Program-made: the position numbers and the translations under genes
Notes under the pieces: generated by a model
What the model was told of the DNA's origin: nothing
The model's database searches: none
What the model saw: only the letters and a program-made list of their open reading frames with translations
NCBI GenBank assembly: GCA_905331475.1
Contig: CAJNYU010001305.1
Coordinates: 124,001 to 188,000, forward strand
Length of the DNA: 64,000 bases
Source: Rotaria socialis
Lineage: Eukaryota; Rotifera; Eurotatoria; Philodinida; Philodinidae
Direction of reading: 5' to 3'
In this document: positions 49,019 to 61,415 of the stretch, in pieces
Layout of the letters: each line of letters starts with the position of its first letter
Position numbering within the stretch: position 1 is the stretch's first letter

Positions 49019-52000
49019 CGTGGCGAACTCACAAATCGTGAATTTACATCTAGTAGAGAAAATAGGCTTCTCGTATGGAAGGAACGAAAAAAAAAATAAT
49101 CCTTCACGCAATACTATAATGGTTAGAGAATGAAGAAAAAAAAAGAAATTACTCTATTTTATTTTATTTTTAACCTTGAGACAATCGTCAAATATCACTA
49201 AAAAAGAAAATGATGTATACATAAAATCTATGAGGAGATATGTAAATGGATGTTCGGTAAATCAATAGTGCAAGATAAGAAATACTCTTCACTAAAGCTT
49301 AGCAAAATTATTTAAAAAAAAAGAAATTAAAAACATACGACTATTACTTCTGTTTATTCCTACCTATGTCGATTTTAGTATTTTACCACTTAGACACATC
49401 CTACTCACTCAGTTCTATGTGGTATGTTTATCGCATTACTTAATATGTAAACGGTGTGTTAAGTGAATAACGAATACCCCTCGAGTCTTCTTTACTTAAG
49501 ATCTTTTACTATACTCTCATTGATCACTGCGGTAACGAGATCATATCGAAGACAAGCGATCAATCGACAGAATAAAAAGAGTAAAAGAAGACGATTTTTA
49601 CCTACGAGAGAAAGAATAAATACATAAATTATAGAAAAAAAGAAAAAAAAAGAGTGAAAAAACTGAATGAAAATAGTTTAAAAAAAAGACAGAACAGAAC
49701 AGAACAAAATTGGACATTTTATATAAACTTATATATCCTCTCTATTCTCATTGAGTTTATTGATATTTCAACTCGCTAATTGATTATTTATTTTACAAGT
49801 ATTTATTTTGAATAATATAGATGAGTAATATATATTTTTCATAGCGAATAGATGTCACTTGAAGTCGATTCAACATGAAAGTTAACTACAGTTTCTTGTC
49901 CATTAGATAATAGAAGAGAAGAAAGCTGAATGAAGAAGAAATATTTTTAAAGCGTGTCTGTATGTTTTATTCGAAACTGTATACAAGTTAGTGCAACGGT
50001 CGTAAATTATAATTGCAGCATTCGAAAAGCGAGAAAAAGAAACAGTAACATTTTTTCGTTTCTTAAACATATATATATATATGCCATCAATAAGTACCAA
50101 CATGATTATTTTATTGAGAGATAAAAATTGGTATCTATAGACTTGCACATGATTCTGCTTTCTAAACGATTAGTTTTTCATTTTCGTAACTACTATGAAA
50201 ATTGTATTTACTTTATAGTTGTAACGAAATTTATTTTTACTATTAGCCAAATGAAAAATAAAAGATAACGTTGATAAATCAATGTTCTTAATTCTATGCT
50301 AAGATATTAATAGTCGAAACGTTGAAAATGATAATTAAAGTAGAATTTTATCTAGTAAATAGTTTCTAATTTTCATCTTGAAAGTTTCGTGTTTGGTGAC
50401 AAAATGTTATGCCGAAAGGACAAGACGAAAATTTGTTTGACAATCTGCGATGTTTTGTTCTATTTGTAATAATTGCTTTTCTTCGAGCTTTATGAGATGA
50501 ATAGCAGCTTAGAGATCTTTCTCATTGTGCATGCACATTTCAAGTATGAAATAATTAGTGATGGAACAAAGAACGCGTTAGCTTGAGTACAGTTCACTTG
50601 AAAGCTTTTTACAATGTAAATAATTTTGCAGCTGTCTAAATCTCATATTTATATTCATATGAATATGAGAAAAAGGAATTCTTTTATGATGAAAAGCATT
50701 GACTTGATATATAATTCTTTCAAGGATATTTAACTTCTTAAATCGATTATTTTCATCAATGATACTGCTATGTCACAAACTATCATCGAGTCCGAAAGTA
50801 TCCATGGATTCTATAATTTATATAGTCACACAGTTATTACTCTGTATTACTAGGGTGTTTTGTTTTTGAACAATGAATGATATCGTTTATTTTAATAGTT
50901 TTTTCTTATAAATTGGTAAATGTTTTCGTTCGAATTAAGATATTTAAAGTTGATCACCGTTTTAGTTTTTAAAAAGCTCTTAAGGAAGTAAACGCGAATA
51001 ATATGAGGAACGAAAATATATTCAATATCTGAGACTATGTAAAGCACTTTCAAATGAAAAGAACTCTTGTATAATAAATGATATTACACTAGACACTAAT
51101 TCAAGTAAAGTATATTGGAGGCTAGATGAAGAGCCAATGAAAAACCGTGTCCAACTCATAACAACATCCCTATGTAACACTGCTCTTATTTTGCAGAAAT
51201 AAAAGTATTATATCATCAAGTTTCTAAATTGTATTCGGAAGATTAATTGAAAAACGAACTAAGTTAAGCTCGACAATAAAACTTTTAAATGGTAAAAAGA
51301 AAACATTACCTGAACACTGTGATGAATTTTTATTTCAATAGGAACGAAAAGAATACTTTTGTACAATATATTTTCTGACTCGAAATATACACCAAAAACT
51401 AGCAGGGACAAATGTTTCATTAATATTTTAACTTTTCCAGTATTATAATCGTTTACTCAATTCATCATGATGCGGCAATTTGATCAAAAAATTGGATGAC
51501 TTTATTCTTTGTTAATTTCTCGGTCTGATATCTCATATCATGCTTTGATAATAGAATTTTAGTAATCTAAGTTGAAAATGTCATCTTTTTCTCTTTGACC
51601 TTATGAGAGTAGACGACATTAATGCCTTGCTTTATCTCTTTAATTCAAAATATACTATACGCTAGTAAATTCATGAATAGAATTTTCAATTAAACGAAAC
51701 AGTCATTCGACTGCAATATCGCCCAAAGATTGTAACATAAAATCTTTCATAACTATCACATAAAAAAATAAGCAAACCTGAATTAACCGAAAGAGTCGTA
51801 ATTAAAATGAATACGCTATATTTGCATCGATTAAAATGAAGTTTTGTATCAAATGATTAAAATAAACTAGTTTTTGATTCTAAGTGACACTTATGAAATG
51901 GTCATAATAATATAAATGTTTTGATGCATTATCCACGAAATTTATTTCGATCTTACCGTTTCTCCCAACTTTTATATCTTTGATAGTTTACTTGACAGCA

Positions 52001-55000
52001 TCAGAAATAGCGTTTAATATTAAATCTAAAAATCAAAAAAATTGCTGATTAATTTCAATGGTACAGCATAACTCGTATGTCAAGATCATCACTACAAAAA
52101 CTTTTATAAATCATTCGAATTTTCATAAAAAAATAATATGAAAGATCTACGATCATATACCTATTCGAAAATCTCATAGTAAAAGAAACGAAGAGAAATG
52201 GAATAGCGTCTATTGAATTTCAGCAAAAATTTTTTTTCTCTTATTTAAGTTAGTTCTCCTCTAATACGGGAACAGCTAATGTCATAGAATTAATCTTAGC
52301 TTTGTTTTAGAAATCTTAATCAACTATGCATCTATATATTTTCAATAAGAACTAATACAAACCATTTTTTATTTCGCTTTTGTTAAAATTAAAAAAAAAA
52401 AGTATGACTAAAATCAATTGAGGTCAATCGATTTGTGTTAGATAGTTTAAACCGATTACACGCCGTTTATTAAGCTACAACATCGTTCAAGTCTTCAAAC
52501 CTATTTTATTCACATCAAAACATTTTATCACAATTGACTGAATTGATAAGAAATAAATTATACGATCAATAAAGGAAATATTGAATTGGAAAATAAAGTT
52601 TTAGTTATAACTAAAATAATATCAAAATAAGTTTTACAATGAGTTAACCTCAAAATTGAATGTAATACTCAACATTATATAAAAAATGTACAAACCAACT
52701 TACTTGTCTCTCAAAATATAGAATAATAATATAAATATTACTTTTTCTCGGTATGAAACAATATTTGTCGATCATTTTTATGTCCGATATTTTGTAATAT
52801 ATCACGCAAAATGTTTTCTAAATATTTTTTCATCGTGAATATCTAGACAACAAAATCAAAAAACTATTCATTGTGTTATTTTTGAATAATAATCAAGTTA
52901 AAATTGATAGACAAAACGATGTCGTATCAAACACAATCTAAAATTTATTTATTAAAGAGAATAAAATAATTAATTGTCTCAGATGAAATATGTCCTACTC
53001 TAACGAGTATCCATAAATTACATATAAAAACTAATGCATGATAGTTTGAAAGTAGATTTTTACGAGTACGGGCGAAAAACTCAATACAATAAATTGATTT
53101 TGATGGCGATCAATTTTTCTATTTTAATATTACTTTCGAAAATGTTCAATAGAAATTATGTGCACATAAAATGAGAATTAAAGCATTATTCATCCGTAGA
53201 CGCCTATTATTTCGATACTTATTCAATAAGTGAATGTAATATTATTCGGGTCAGAAACATTTCTCATGTAAATTGACCAGTAGGCAACGATGAATGTGAG
53301 TGTTACTCCATGCTGTTCTCTCTCCCTACCGTCGGATAGCATTACACATCATATATGTGCTTATATAAATGAGTTAGATATGGAAGCATTCAAAAGAAGT
53401 GTACTGGGAAAATGTAGATAATACCAGACGGAGAACATAAATCAGAAAACAAATGAGACAGAAAAAGTACGTATTATAGAAAATGAAGAGGACGCGAATG
53501 ATACATCGGATAAATGTAAAAGAAAATTCATAAGATGAAACAACGTAGATGGCAAAAACATATTACAGGAAAATGGTTCGTACTCGTACGAACAGAACGC
53601 GTCAAATGATAGATAATAATAATTGATAGAAATCATGGATCTAGTACTTCCTAACATGAGTGACATAAGCAAGAACACTACAGCTGCTTTTATCATATCA
53701 TAAATGACAATAATAACAAAAACATTGTTCATTCTTGCACTTAAATGGGTGCATCCACAAGCTACATTCATTTGCTGATGAATGATAGGGTATAGGAAAA
53801 TAGCGCACCATTGATAGTGTTTGCCATAGCACTCAAACATGGTATTAATTTTGGTTTCTCATATGCGTGACGTGATAGAAGGCAAGCTATGTGCACGAAT
53901 GTATCGATTAATACTAAACAATATTAAGTAATTCACAAAGAATTGAAACAAGCAGAGAAAACTAAGGAGTTTTAATTGGCGCTAATGAATGAAAGTATTT
54001 TTTGAATCTGAGAGTTGAAAAAATATCGATAAAGTCAATTATTTCTACGCAATATAAATTGACACATTAGATATGAAATCGAAGATTGCTTTAAGAAAAC
54101 ACCCAAAGTAACTTAATATGCATTCAATGTTAATTAAAGAGGCAAATATACGGCGAACGAAGATAACAAAATACTGCTTTTTACAATTTCAATATCATAA
54201 AATATGATGGAATTCGGATTTCGCGTTCGATCAGCAATGAATGTAGTCATTATTTGAAGAGATATTTTTTAAAATTTTATCTCGATATCGACAAAAATTA
54301 GAATATATTCAACTTACATAATTCTGTGCATCTTGAAAGTTTCCACAGACTCACAATTTAATGATTCAAATAAAGAATATGGCATAATCATCAAAAATAG
54401 ATACAGTATTAGGAACTAAACAAGTTAGCCGACCTAAAACTAGAAAGCAATCATTTTTCGTATTGAACTTACGGTTCAGATGATCTACAATATTGGGGAA
54501 GAAAAGAAAATTTGTAAAATGAAAGAATGATTTAAAAAAAGCTGATGAGAGCTATTCGTGCTTCCGATAGGATTACGTTTTGCAAGAAAAGTGATATTTT
54601 CTTAGCTCTTATTCTTTGAGACGATAAACTATCGTTTCTCAAAGCAAATAAACTCATATAATTCATTAAAATAACTAAAGAAACTTTTTTTCTTCAATTA
54701 TCTTTCCGATAACGTATACGACATGTTGTAGAAACATGGACTACATATTGAATATTATCACCACGATATCATCTTCACTATCTGCATTAACATTCATTGG
54801 AAATCATCATAAGATAATACTAGAATCGACTTGTGAATCTTTAAAATCATTTTATCTATCTATACATATATATTATATATATGGTTAGGGTTTCCACATG
54901 CTCTGTTTCTTATTAATCTAACAACTTCTGTAATGTATCAAAAAACTTTGATTCCTTGTATTAATTATAGTGCTAATGTAGTGCTGATGATTTTTTATTG

Positions 55001-56646
55001 CTTCAAATGCATATCTTGTTTGTAACTAATGTAAACAAGTGCTTTCATAGAATGTGTCTGTAAAAATTATTCTGGTGTTGACTAACTGCGTAAAATATTT
55101 AACGAAAACATGGACAAAATGAACAATACATCTTAATTTGATGTGGCAATCAAAGGTACAAGCAAATACCTTTTCATGTAGATATACATATATCTTCAAG
55201 GTACTGCAATCATAGCCAGCGGCTTAAGCGAAGACAATGAAAATATCATTTATTTTAGATGTGAAATCTTAAAAACCTGATCTTGATAGTAAATTGATAT
55301 TTCAACGGAAACGTTCATTGATACTGAATGATCAATAAAATACAGTGAAAATATAGGAAAATATTAGAAATATATCACACAAATTATTTATCAGAAGTAA
55401 ATATCCGACAAAGTATGGATCTGACAAAAACAAAAAGCTTTTCAGACAATATGTTAGTTATATTAATGCTAGCTTATCGTAGATAGTTTTAACACGAGTT
55501 TCAAAAACGTCATCTTACAATTTATCCACATAGAAAGCTGATTAAGAATAAAATCGTGAACATAGTATACTATGTTTAAATCATTATGGAATGGTAAGGT
55601 ACAAAACAAAAGCGTCGTCAGTTCTGTCCTCGTTCCAGATTGATTATAATCTTTCTTTTCGACGAATATGTTTCCGGATAGTTACCTTTAAAAGTTTTTC
55701 ACAATTAAATAATAAGTAAAGCACTTTGCATAATTTCAACTAGCCATTGAATTATCGATCAGTAAATATGAATCTTATATAATATCGTACAAGTTCAAAT
55801 AAATAGGCAAAATTATTAGAATAGCAGTTTTGTTTTTGAACACATACTATATAGAATTCACCAGTACGGGTGTCAATTTACAGTTTATTTAATTTAAATT
55901 TAACTTCGCGAAAAATAAATTCAAGTTTAAGTTTAATAAATTGTTTGGATGAATACACATCATTGCTATGAGGAAAATAAGTGACTTAAACAGTAGTAAA
56001 TACTAAATGAGAGGAGAACCTAGTATTTTAGGTTAATATTTGTTCATAATAGTCAAAATTTCTCTACAGATTATGCAGGATCCGTCATCTTTTTTCTTCA
56101 AAATACCGGGATACTCATAAAAATATATTTAATAGCACAATTCGTAGAAGAATGACTAACTTTAACTTTAGAAACAAGAAACTTTGGTCAAATTTGACTT
56201 TAAATAATAGCAATCAAGACAAAAACTATGTTTACCTACTAGTTTTCATAATTTAACTAATTTGAATTTCAAACAATTTAACTTAAATTTAGTTAAATTT
56301 AAATGTCTTGAATTGAAATTTATTTTAAATTTAACTTTTCATTAAAAAAAAATTTACTCATTTTAAATTTGAATTTTTGAAAATTTATTTCTCGATTTAA
56401 TGAATCTTTTTAAGTTTAAATGTGACACCCATATACACCAGCGAATTAGTCTGTGAGAGAGGCGAACTTTCAAGACATCACACATACTAGAAAAAAGTTA
56501 TAAAAGTACAAAATTTGATTTTCATTTTTTTAACTAAAAATCGTTCTTTGTAAGATTCAGTAGTATTCGTTCTTTTAAGACCTATTTAGAGAACACGATT
56601 TTTATGGTTATCGATCGTTTTTTTCCTGCGATTTGATTTTCAAGTG
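49019..56646. other. Gene-poor region upstream of DLG
   Basis: About 7.6 kb with no recognisable coding exon on either strand. The longest frame (53442-53840, minus) is Cys/Phe/Ser-rich, has no splice context and looks like chance. Contents are DLG upstream sequence, short TA runs (near 50068-50083 and 54863-54880) and one TA-flanked element at 55867-56431. Confidence 0.5.
55867..56431. mobile_element. TA-flanked AT-rich MITE
   Basis: The ends CGGGTGTCA and TGACACCCA form a terminal inverted repeat (8 of 9 bp), each bordered by TA. The flanks ACCAG on the left and CACCAGCG on the right add partial symmetry. The 565-bp interior is very AT-rich, with many TTTAAATTTAA-type motifs that self-pair, and carries no reading frame. 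It resembles a Tc1/mariner-type non-autonomous element. Confidence 0.6.
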
Positions 56647-56994
56647 ATGACTGATTCGTTGAAAAGAAAACCGACTCCATTAGAAATTGCTTTTATAGTT
56701 CATCGTATCACAAGCTGCATCTGTCATATTTTTGCATTTCTTTTGTGTTCAATTTCAAAATCTTTTCATAGAAAATTTTATATCCTTTTAGCTACAAATT
56801 ATTTTCTATTAAGTGACTAATACATTTGTTTTCATAGATGTCATTTATTTGTTGATGATACATTGAGTTTGTCGATCAAAACACAACTTCAATTTGAAAA
56901 TGTTCATGAGAATAACCCAAAAGTGACAAAAACATTACGTATAGTGCTCCGTTGTTTAGATACATTTGGTATTTTTCGTCGCCTAATTTCATAA
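56647..56994 (+). CDS. Possible small two-exon gene, unrecognised
   Basis: Exon 1 (56647-56744) begins MTDSLKRKPTPLEIAFIVHR and runs into a hydrophobic stretch. A 93-bp GT-AG intron (56745-56837) joins in frame to exon 2 (56838-56994), which ends RCLDTFGIFRRLIS and TAA. Joined, this gives 255 nt, exactly 84 codons plus stop, with one possible membrane helix (ITSCICHIFAFLLCHLFV). No family is recognised. The donor (GTGTTC) is weak and there is no homology support, so it may be chance or a gene remnant. Confidence 0.25.
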
Positions 56995-58537
56995 TGATCC
57001 GTTTTAGCTGAGTCTCGCTGCCATTTTTTTAAAATGATTCTAGATATCCTTGCGTCATGGCTACAAAGAGTCATGCGTAATAATAAATTTGAAATTAATC
57101 TTCCGAACTATTAAACAAGACACAATCGAGATCAAATGTAAATTATCTATTGCTTGTATCATCATCGGTAAAAGATAACAATGACTTAAGTTAAACCTAC
57201 TTTATTTTTATGCCGGATGTTTTGTCAGTGCGAATTTTTTTCGCGTTTTATTTCTTTAAGGCATTCTATTTTGCCAATTGATAGTCATTGGTTTGTGCGC
57301 ATGTTAGTAGTTCGAGAAAAAAATTGATTGAATAGCACGTTCACTACCTTGTATAATAAATGTCGTGCTATTATCTCCTTGCATACGTATATCCAGCAGA
57401 TCTTAATGACTTTTTATAATTTAACCAGATTTGTTTCATCCTTAAATATCATCTATGTTATTAAAAACCTCATTGAAACACGTCAGATCTGTTTGCTTGG
57501 AACACTAATGAACGAGTGATAAGTAAAAGTATTTTTTCTGACAGCATGCACAACAAAATTCTTGAACTTTGTTCGCATAGCCTGTAGTTAAGGTTTCGCT
57601 TTTGTTGTATTGTGTATTGTAAGTATTCATTTTTTTTCTTCACCTCAGTCAAAACATTACGGTTCATATACTTAACAGTGTCTGCCATAGGTCGGCCAGC
57701 TTTGTCGCTCTGTATATTTCCTACTACACTCCGGACAATCCAAAGTAAGTGGCAGTGACATTTTGTTACCGTACAGTAAACATGTAAAAACCTTCTTTTA
57801 TATGGAATGAGAGTAAAAGAATGTGCTTTCTTTTTTTGGTAATATTTGATCATACTTCAATTAAAATCATTGTAATGAAATTTCGATATGACCTTTCTCC
57901 TATCATACGCAGTGGTTAGACTAAAGTCGATTTAGTTGAACATTTTCGAATGATTTTTAAATCTTAGAAAAGGAGATATCGCAAAACCTATAATTATAGT
58001 ACTCTATCTTGTTTCTCTAAAAATAAATATCAACTAAATAGGCATTAGTATAATTATCATGTATGATAGGAAAATGGTCTCGTCAAAATTTGATTATAAT
58101 AATCTTCTTTGAAGTATGATCAAATACAGATCGATTACAATGATGCAAAACGCTAAGTTCGAATGATATACATTGCTGAAAAGTTATAATCATAATATGC
58201 AGAAACAATTGTATGTGTAAACACTTGCATCTTAGGAGCCAACGTCAGAAAATATCTTTCTTTACAAACTGATGTGATCGACAATATCGTACTTTGCTCA
58301 TGATAAAACTGAGCCAAAATCCGGCTGATGACAAGAAGTCTTACGAATCACAATTTTCCGTATTTTTAATGTGTATTTATCATCGTTGTAAGTAACTAAA
58401 CACACTCTTTAGATATAACCTGGTTTCTAAAAGCACCCGTCTGAGCTCAAAAGCCCTTTTGTCTTATTGAACACGGCATCATGTAATGATTAATCTAATA
58501 TTGTCATAGGTTGAATCTATAGAAATTGGCTGTAAAA
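56995..58537. other. Intergenic interval with inverted-repeat element
   Basis: No supported exon is seen. It includes an inverted-repeat-bounded segment at 57843-58126. The minus-strand frame at 57470-57853 overlaps its border and is not supported. Confidence 0.45.
57843..58126. mobile_element. Putative short TIR element
   Basis: TATTTGATCATACTTCAA at 57843-57860 is mirrored by TTGAAGTATGATCAAATA at 58109-58126, a perfect 18-bp inverted repeat including TA at each outer edge. A second pairing (ATTACAATGAT against ATCATTGTAAT) sits next to it. The span is 284 bp, with no coding content. It is likely a MITE with a TA target duplication. Confidence 0.6.
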
Positions 58538-59446
58538 ATGATCGAGTCAACACAATATTTGGTTTTCATCTTTCTACTTCTTACATATTTCATGAGCTAT
58601 AGTATGTTATCACTGATATTCATCATATTTGGCGTGGTTGGTTTCATAGGCAATACATTTACATTTCTACAATCAACATTTCGATTTAACAGTTGTTGCA
58701 TTTATTTACTTTGTGATTCATTTGTCGATGTTATTAATTGTTTGTCCACTGTCTTCATTCAGCGACTGATTATACACTTTCGTTAATAACTATTCGTTAA
58801 GTTGGCAAATTAAAATTATTTAGTTTTGTTTTTTTGCATCAATTATCCATAAATTTTCTAATTCTATCTCTAATTGATCGTTTTGCAAGTACATGTAGTT
58901 TGGCATCGTCTATAAGATACATTCGTCAACTAGAAATAGTACCATGGATAATTCTTATGACAATTATTATCAGTAGTATTATGTTATTCTATGCTCCTTT
59001 CTACTATGATATTGTAACTCATATAGGATGCACTTGCACAGATAGATTTTGGAACGGTACTTTATACATTATTTTTCATGGATCCATAACACCATTTGCA
59101 ATGATAGTGCTTGTTGTACTTACCTATAGAAATGTTGAACGAAGTCGTCATCGAGCGGTAACTATATATATATATATACATATATTGATATTATATTTGA
59201 TCGATTGAAAATAAAATATGTTTGCTTTTTATTGAAGGGTTTAAAAAGACTTTCAAATATAGATCGATCTCGAAAGTCATTCATTCGAATGCTTTTTATA
59301 TCTATCATTTGATCGCTGTAGGCCATCTACAGAGTGATGAACAACGAACTATTCATTATTTTCTTTGGTACATTAGTAACAATATTTACTATCTTATTAA
59401 TGTTACATTCATTTATCTTTCTACTTTAACATCTCACTTGTTTTGA
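58538..59446 (+). pseudogene. Rhodopsin-like GPCR pseudogene
   Basis: Three consecutive segments read as parts of a seven-helix receptor but lie in different frames. The first holds a TM1-like IFGVVGFIGNTFTF and a TM2 region ending near CLSTVF. The second has SLIDRFASTCS (a DRY-like end of TM3, here DRF), TM4 and TM5 stretches and the Cys-bearing loop HIGCTCTDRFWNGT. The third has LKRLSNIDRSRKSFIRMLF, then stop codons, then QRTIHYFLWYISNNIYYLIN, resembling TM7. At least two frame changes and two or more in-frame stops separate these pieces and no clean GT-AG introns explain them. It is a decayed orphan GPCR; such receptors are abundant in rotifers and other lophotrochozoans. Confidence 0.75.
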
Positions 59447-59813
59447 TTAACATTTCTTGACGCATTTTCATTTCGGCCATCAAAATATGTTATACAGAAC
59501 CAAAATAGCAACAAAACTTTAGAAAATTTCGTTAATGTCTTCTTCAAGAAATAAATCAAATGAAAAATTACCATGTGCATTATAAATAAAATTTATATGT
59601 AATAGTCTTTTCATTCATCTCTACTGGCGTTATTTCATTTAAATGTTTTATGCAATAAATAATTAGATAAAAGCGATATTCATGACAAATTTTATCTAAA
59701 TTAATCCAATTGCAAACAACTTTGGATGACGTTTCACTTTGCTTTATGCATGAGATACAATATGGTGTTTCTGCAAGTGAATATTTCTTTGGAAAATAAA
59801 CTATTGACAAATA
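59447..59813. other. Short gene-free spacer
   Basis: AT-rich sequence between the GPCR pseudogene and the hAT element; nothing recognisable. It ends in the left target-site duplication. Confidence 0.5.
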
Positions 59814-59925
59814 TGACATACCAGGGCTCCTGATGGGATGGGATGGGATGGGATGGGATGGGATGAGTTCCTAATCCCATGGGAAATGTGATTACTTTTT
59901 TTAAGAAAAATGATTATTCATTTAT

Positions 59926-60060
59926 GCAAGGGGGAAACGGCAGACTTGAAGTAGAAAAGTACTTCAAAGTACTCTACTTGAAGTAAGCTTAAAGTAGCAC
60001 AAAGTAGCACAAAGTAGCGCAAAGTACTTGAAGTACAAAAGTCTGCCGTTTCCCCCTTGC
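59926..60060. mobile_element. Nested 135-bp MITE with 22-bp perfect TIRs
   Basis: GCAAGGGGGAAACGGCAGAC plus TT at the left end is exactly mirrored at the right end. It is flanked by ATTTAT on both sides (59920-59925 and 60061-60066), a 6-bp target duplication. The interior is built of AAGTAGCAC/AAGTACTTGAAGT units. It lies inside the hAT element and so inserted later. Confidence 0.85.
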
Positions 60061-60169
60061 ATTTATGTCACACTTGACAATAGGTGAAAAGTATGAATAT
60101 TATCATTCTTTTTCTGTACTGGTCATTAACCCAACTCCAAGCTCTATTCGAACAATTGAATAAAGAATA

Positions 60170-60450
60170 CGATAAAACATAGAAAACAGAAATAAGTTTC
60201 GGATAAACAGAAATATTCAGTTGAGAAACTCAAATTTCGTTTACAACATCACAANCGATAAAACATAGAAAACAGAAATAAACATAAATGTTCTTTTTTT
60301 TTGAATGTTTTAATAAAATATCATCATCTTTTGTTTTATAAATTGTTCAATATCACCTTCTATAATTATTTCTTCCTCATTATCATCCTTAGTTTCGGAT
60401 AAACAGAAATATTCAGTTGAGAAACTCAAATTTCGTTTACAACATCACAA
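60170..60450. repeat. Duplicated flanks around a single N (assembly join)
   Basis: Segment A (26 bp, 60170-60195 and 60256-60281) and segment B (59 bp, 60196-60254 and 60392-60450) each occur twice in identical form. The order is A-B-N-A-110 bp-B, with the N at 60255. It reads like two overlapping contigs or haplotypes placed end to end, one with and one without a 110-bp piece. Confidence 0.85.
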
Positions 60451-60487
60451 GCAGAACTAAAAGGTATTGATAATGATATTCCAACCA

Positions 60488-61216
60488 GGAATGCACCAAC
60501 TTCTAGTACATGGTACGATAGATAAAATTTTTGCCTAATGTAGGAGGCAGTCGTCCTCTGATTCCGTTCCATATATCAACCAAGATCATCTTTTTCGATC
60601 TATGAAAAATTACGATCCAAGTTTATTAAAGGTGAAAAAGGGTTTTTGGATTTGACTCCCAATTCCAATTTTCAAGTCGTTTTCCGTCAAATCCAACCTA
60701 GTTTCAAACTTTCAATTTGTATTACACAAATTCTAAGAATAGATTTGAAAAAGCGTTCAAAACTGAACAGAAAAATATGAAGCAAGAGATGTTCAATCGA
60801 TAATTCTCACTACCAGGCACGTCATTTTTAAGTAGGGAAAAGATCCAATCCCGTCAATTTCTTGCATTTTTTATCCAATGTTTACCTGTTCTCAGCATTG
60901 GGAGTTATGGATTAAGCCTCTTTTTACTTACTTTTTTTTTCTGTTCAGTTTGAACGTTCTTTTCAAATGTATTCTTAGAATTTGTGTAATGCAAACTGCA
61001 AGTCTGAAACTGAATTGGATTTGACCGAAAACGACTTGAAAATTCAAATTTTGAGTCAAATCCGAAAACGTTTTTTAATCTTTCATAAATCTCAGCTATC
61101 GTTTTACATAGAGCAAAAAAATGGTCTTGGCTGATATATGGAATCAGAGGACCGCTCCACTCTACATCAGGCAAAAATGTCATCTTTCTTGCAATGTACT
61201 AGGAATTGGTGCATCC
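60488..61216. repeat. Long imperfect foldback inside the hAT element
   Basis: Left arm 60488-60775 and right arm 60936-61216 are imperfect reverse complements with several indels; shared blocks include TCCTCTGATTCC, CATATATCA, ATTACACAAATTCTAAGAAT and CTGAACAGAAAAA. The spacer is about 160 bp. The frame at 60905-61183 is a by-product of the arm. Confidence 0.8.
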
Positions 61217-61415
61217 CTAATTCCAATATTCAAATCGGAATGCTGGAAAACTTCGAATTTCCAGTTACAAAAAAAATAAACCTGGATTTTCAGTAAGATT
61301 TTTCGTAATATAACGAATCCCATGGGAGCCCATGGGATGGGATGGGACGACTTGCATTATCCCACGAGCCGAAAATTTCGTCCCATCCCTTCCCATTAAG
61401 AGCCCTGTGACATAC

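Larger units (their letters stand above)
59814..61415. mobile_element. hAT-type non-autonomous element with 8-bp target duplication
   Basis: The element spans 59822-61407. Its ends are CAGGGCTCCTGATGGG and, reverse-complemented, CAGGGCTCTTAATGGG (14 of 16 identical). An exact 8-bp duplication TGACATAC lies at 59814-59821 and 61408-61415. The 8-bp duplication and CAGGG-type ends are hallmarks of hAT transposons. Subterminal GGGAT repeats occur at both ends (59832-59866 and about 61333-61350). No transposase is readable inside. The interior holds a nested 135-bp MITE and a long foldback, so this is a non-autonomous relic mobilised in trans. Confidence 0.9.

Noticed and set aside
53442-53840. 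132-residue minus-strand frame rich in Phe, Ser and Cys
   Set aside because: Isolated, no recognisable domain, no splice or start context; length is plausible by chance in 9 kb of AT-rich DNA.
57470-57853. 127-residue minus-strand frame with a KAGRPMAD-like stretch resembling a transposase linker
   Set aside because: The match is a few residues only and the frame runs into an inverted-repeat border; not enough to call a transposase.
60905-61183. 92-residue minus-strand frame inside the hAT element
   Set aside because: It falls on one arm of the foldback; the paired arm does not keep it open and no transposase motif is present.
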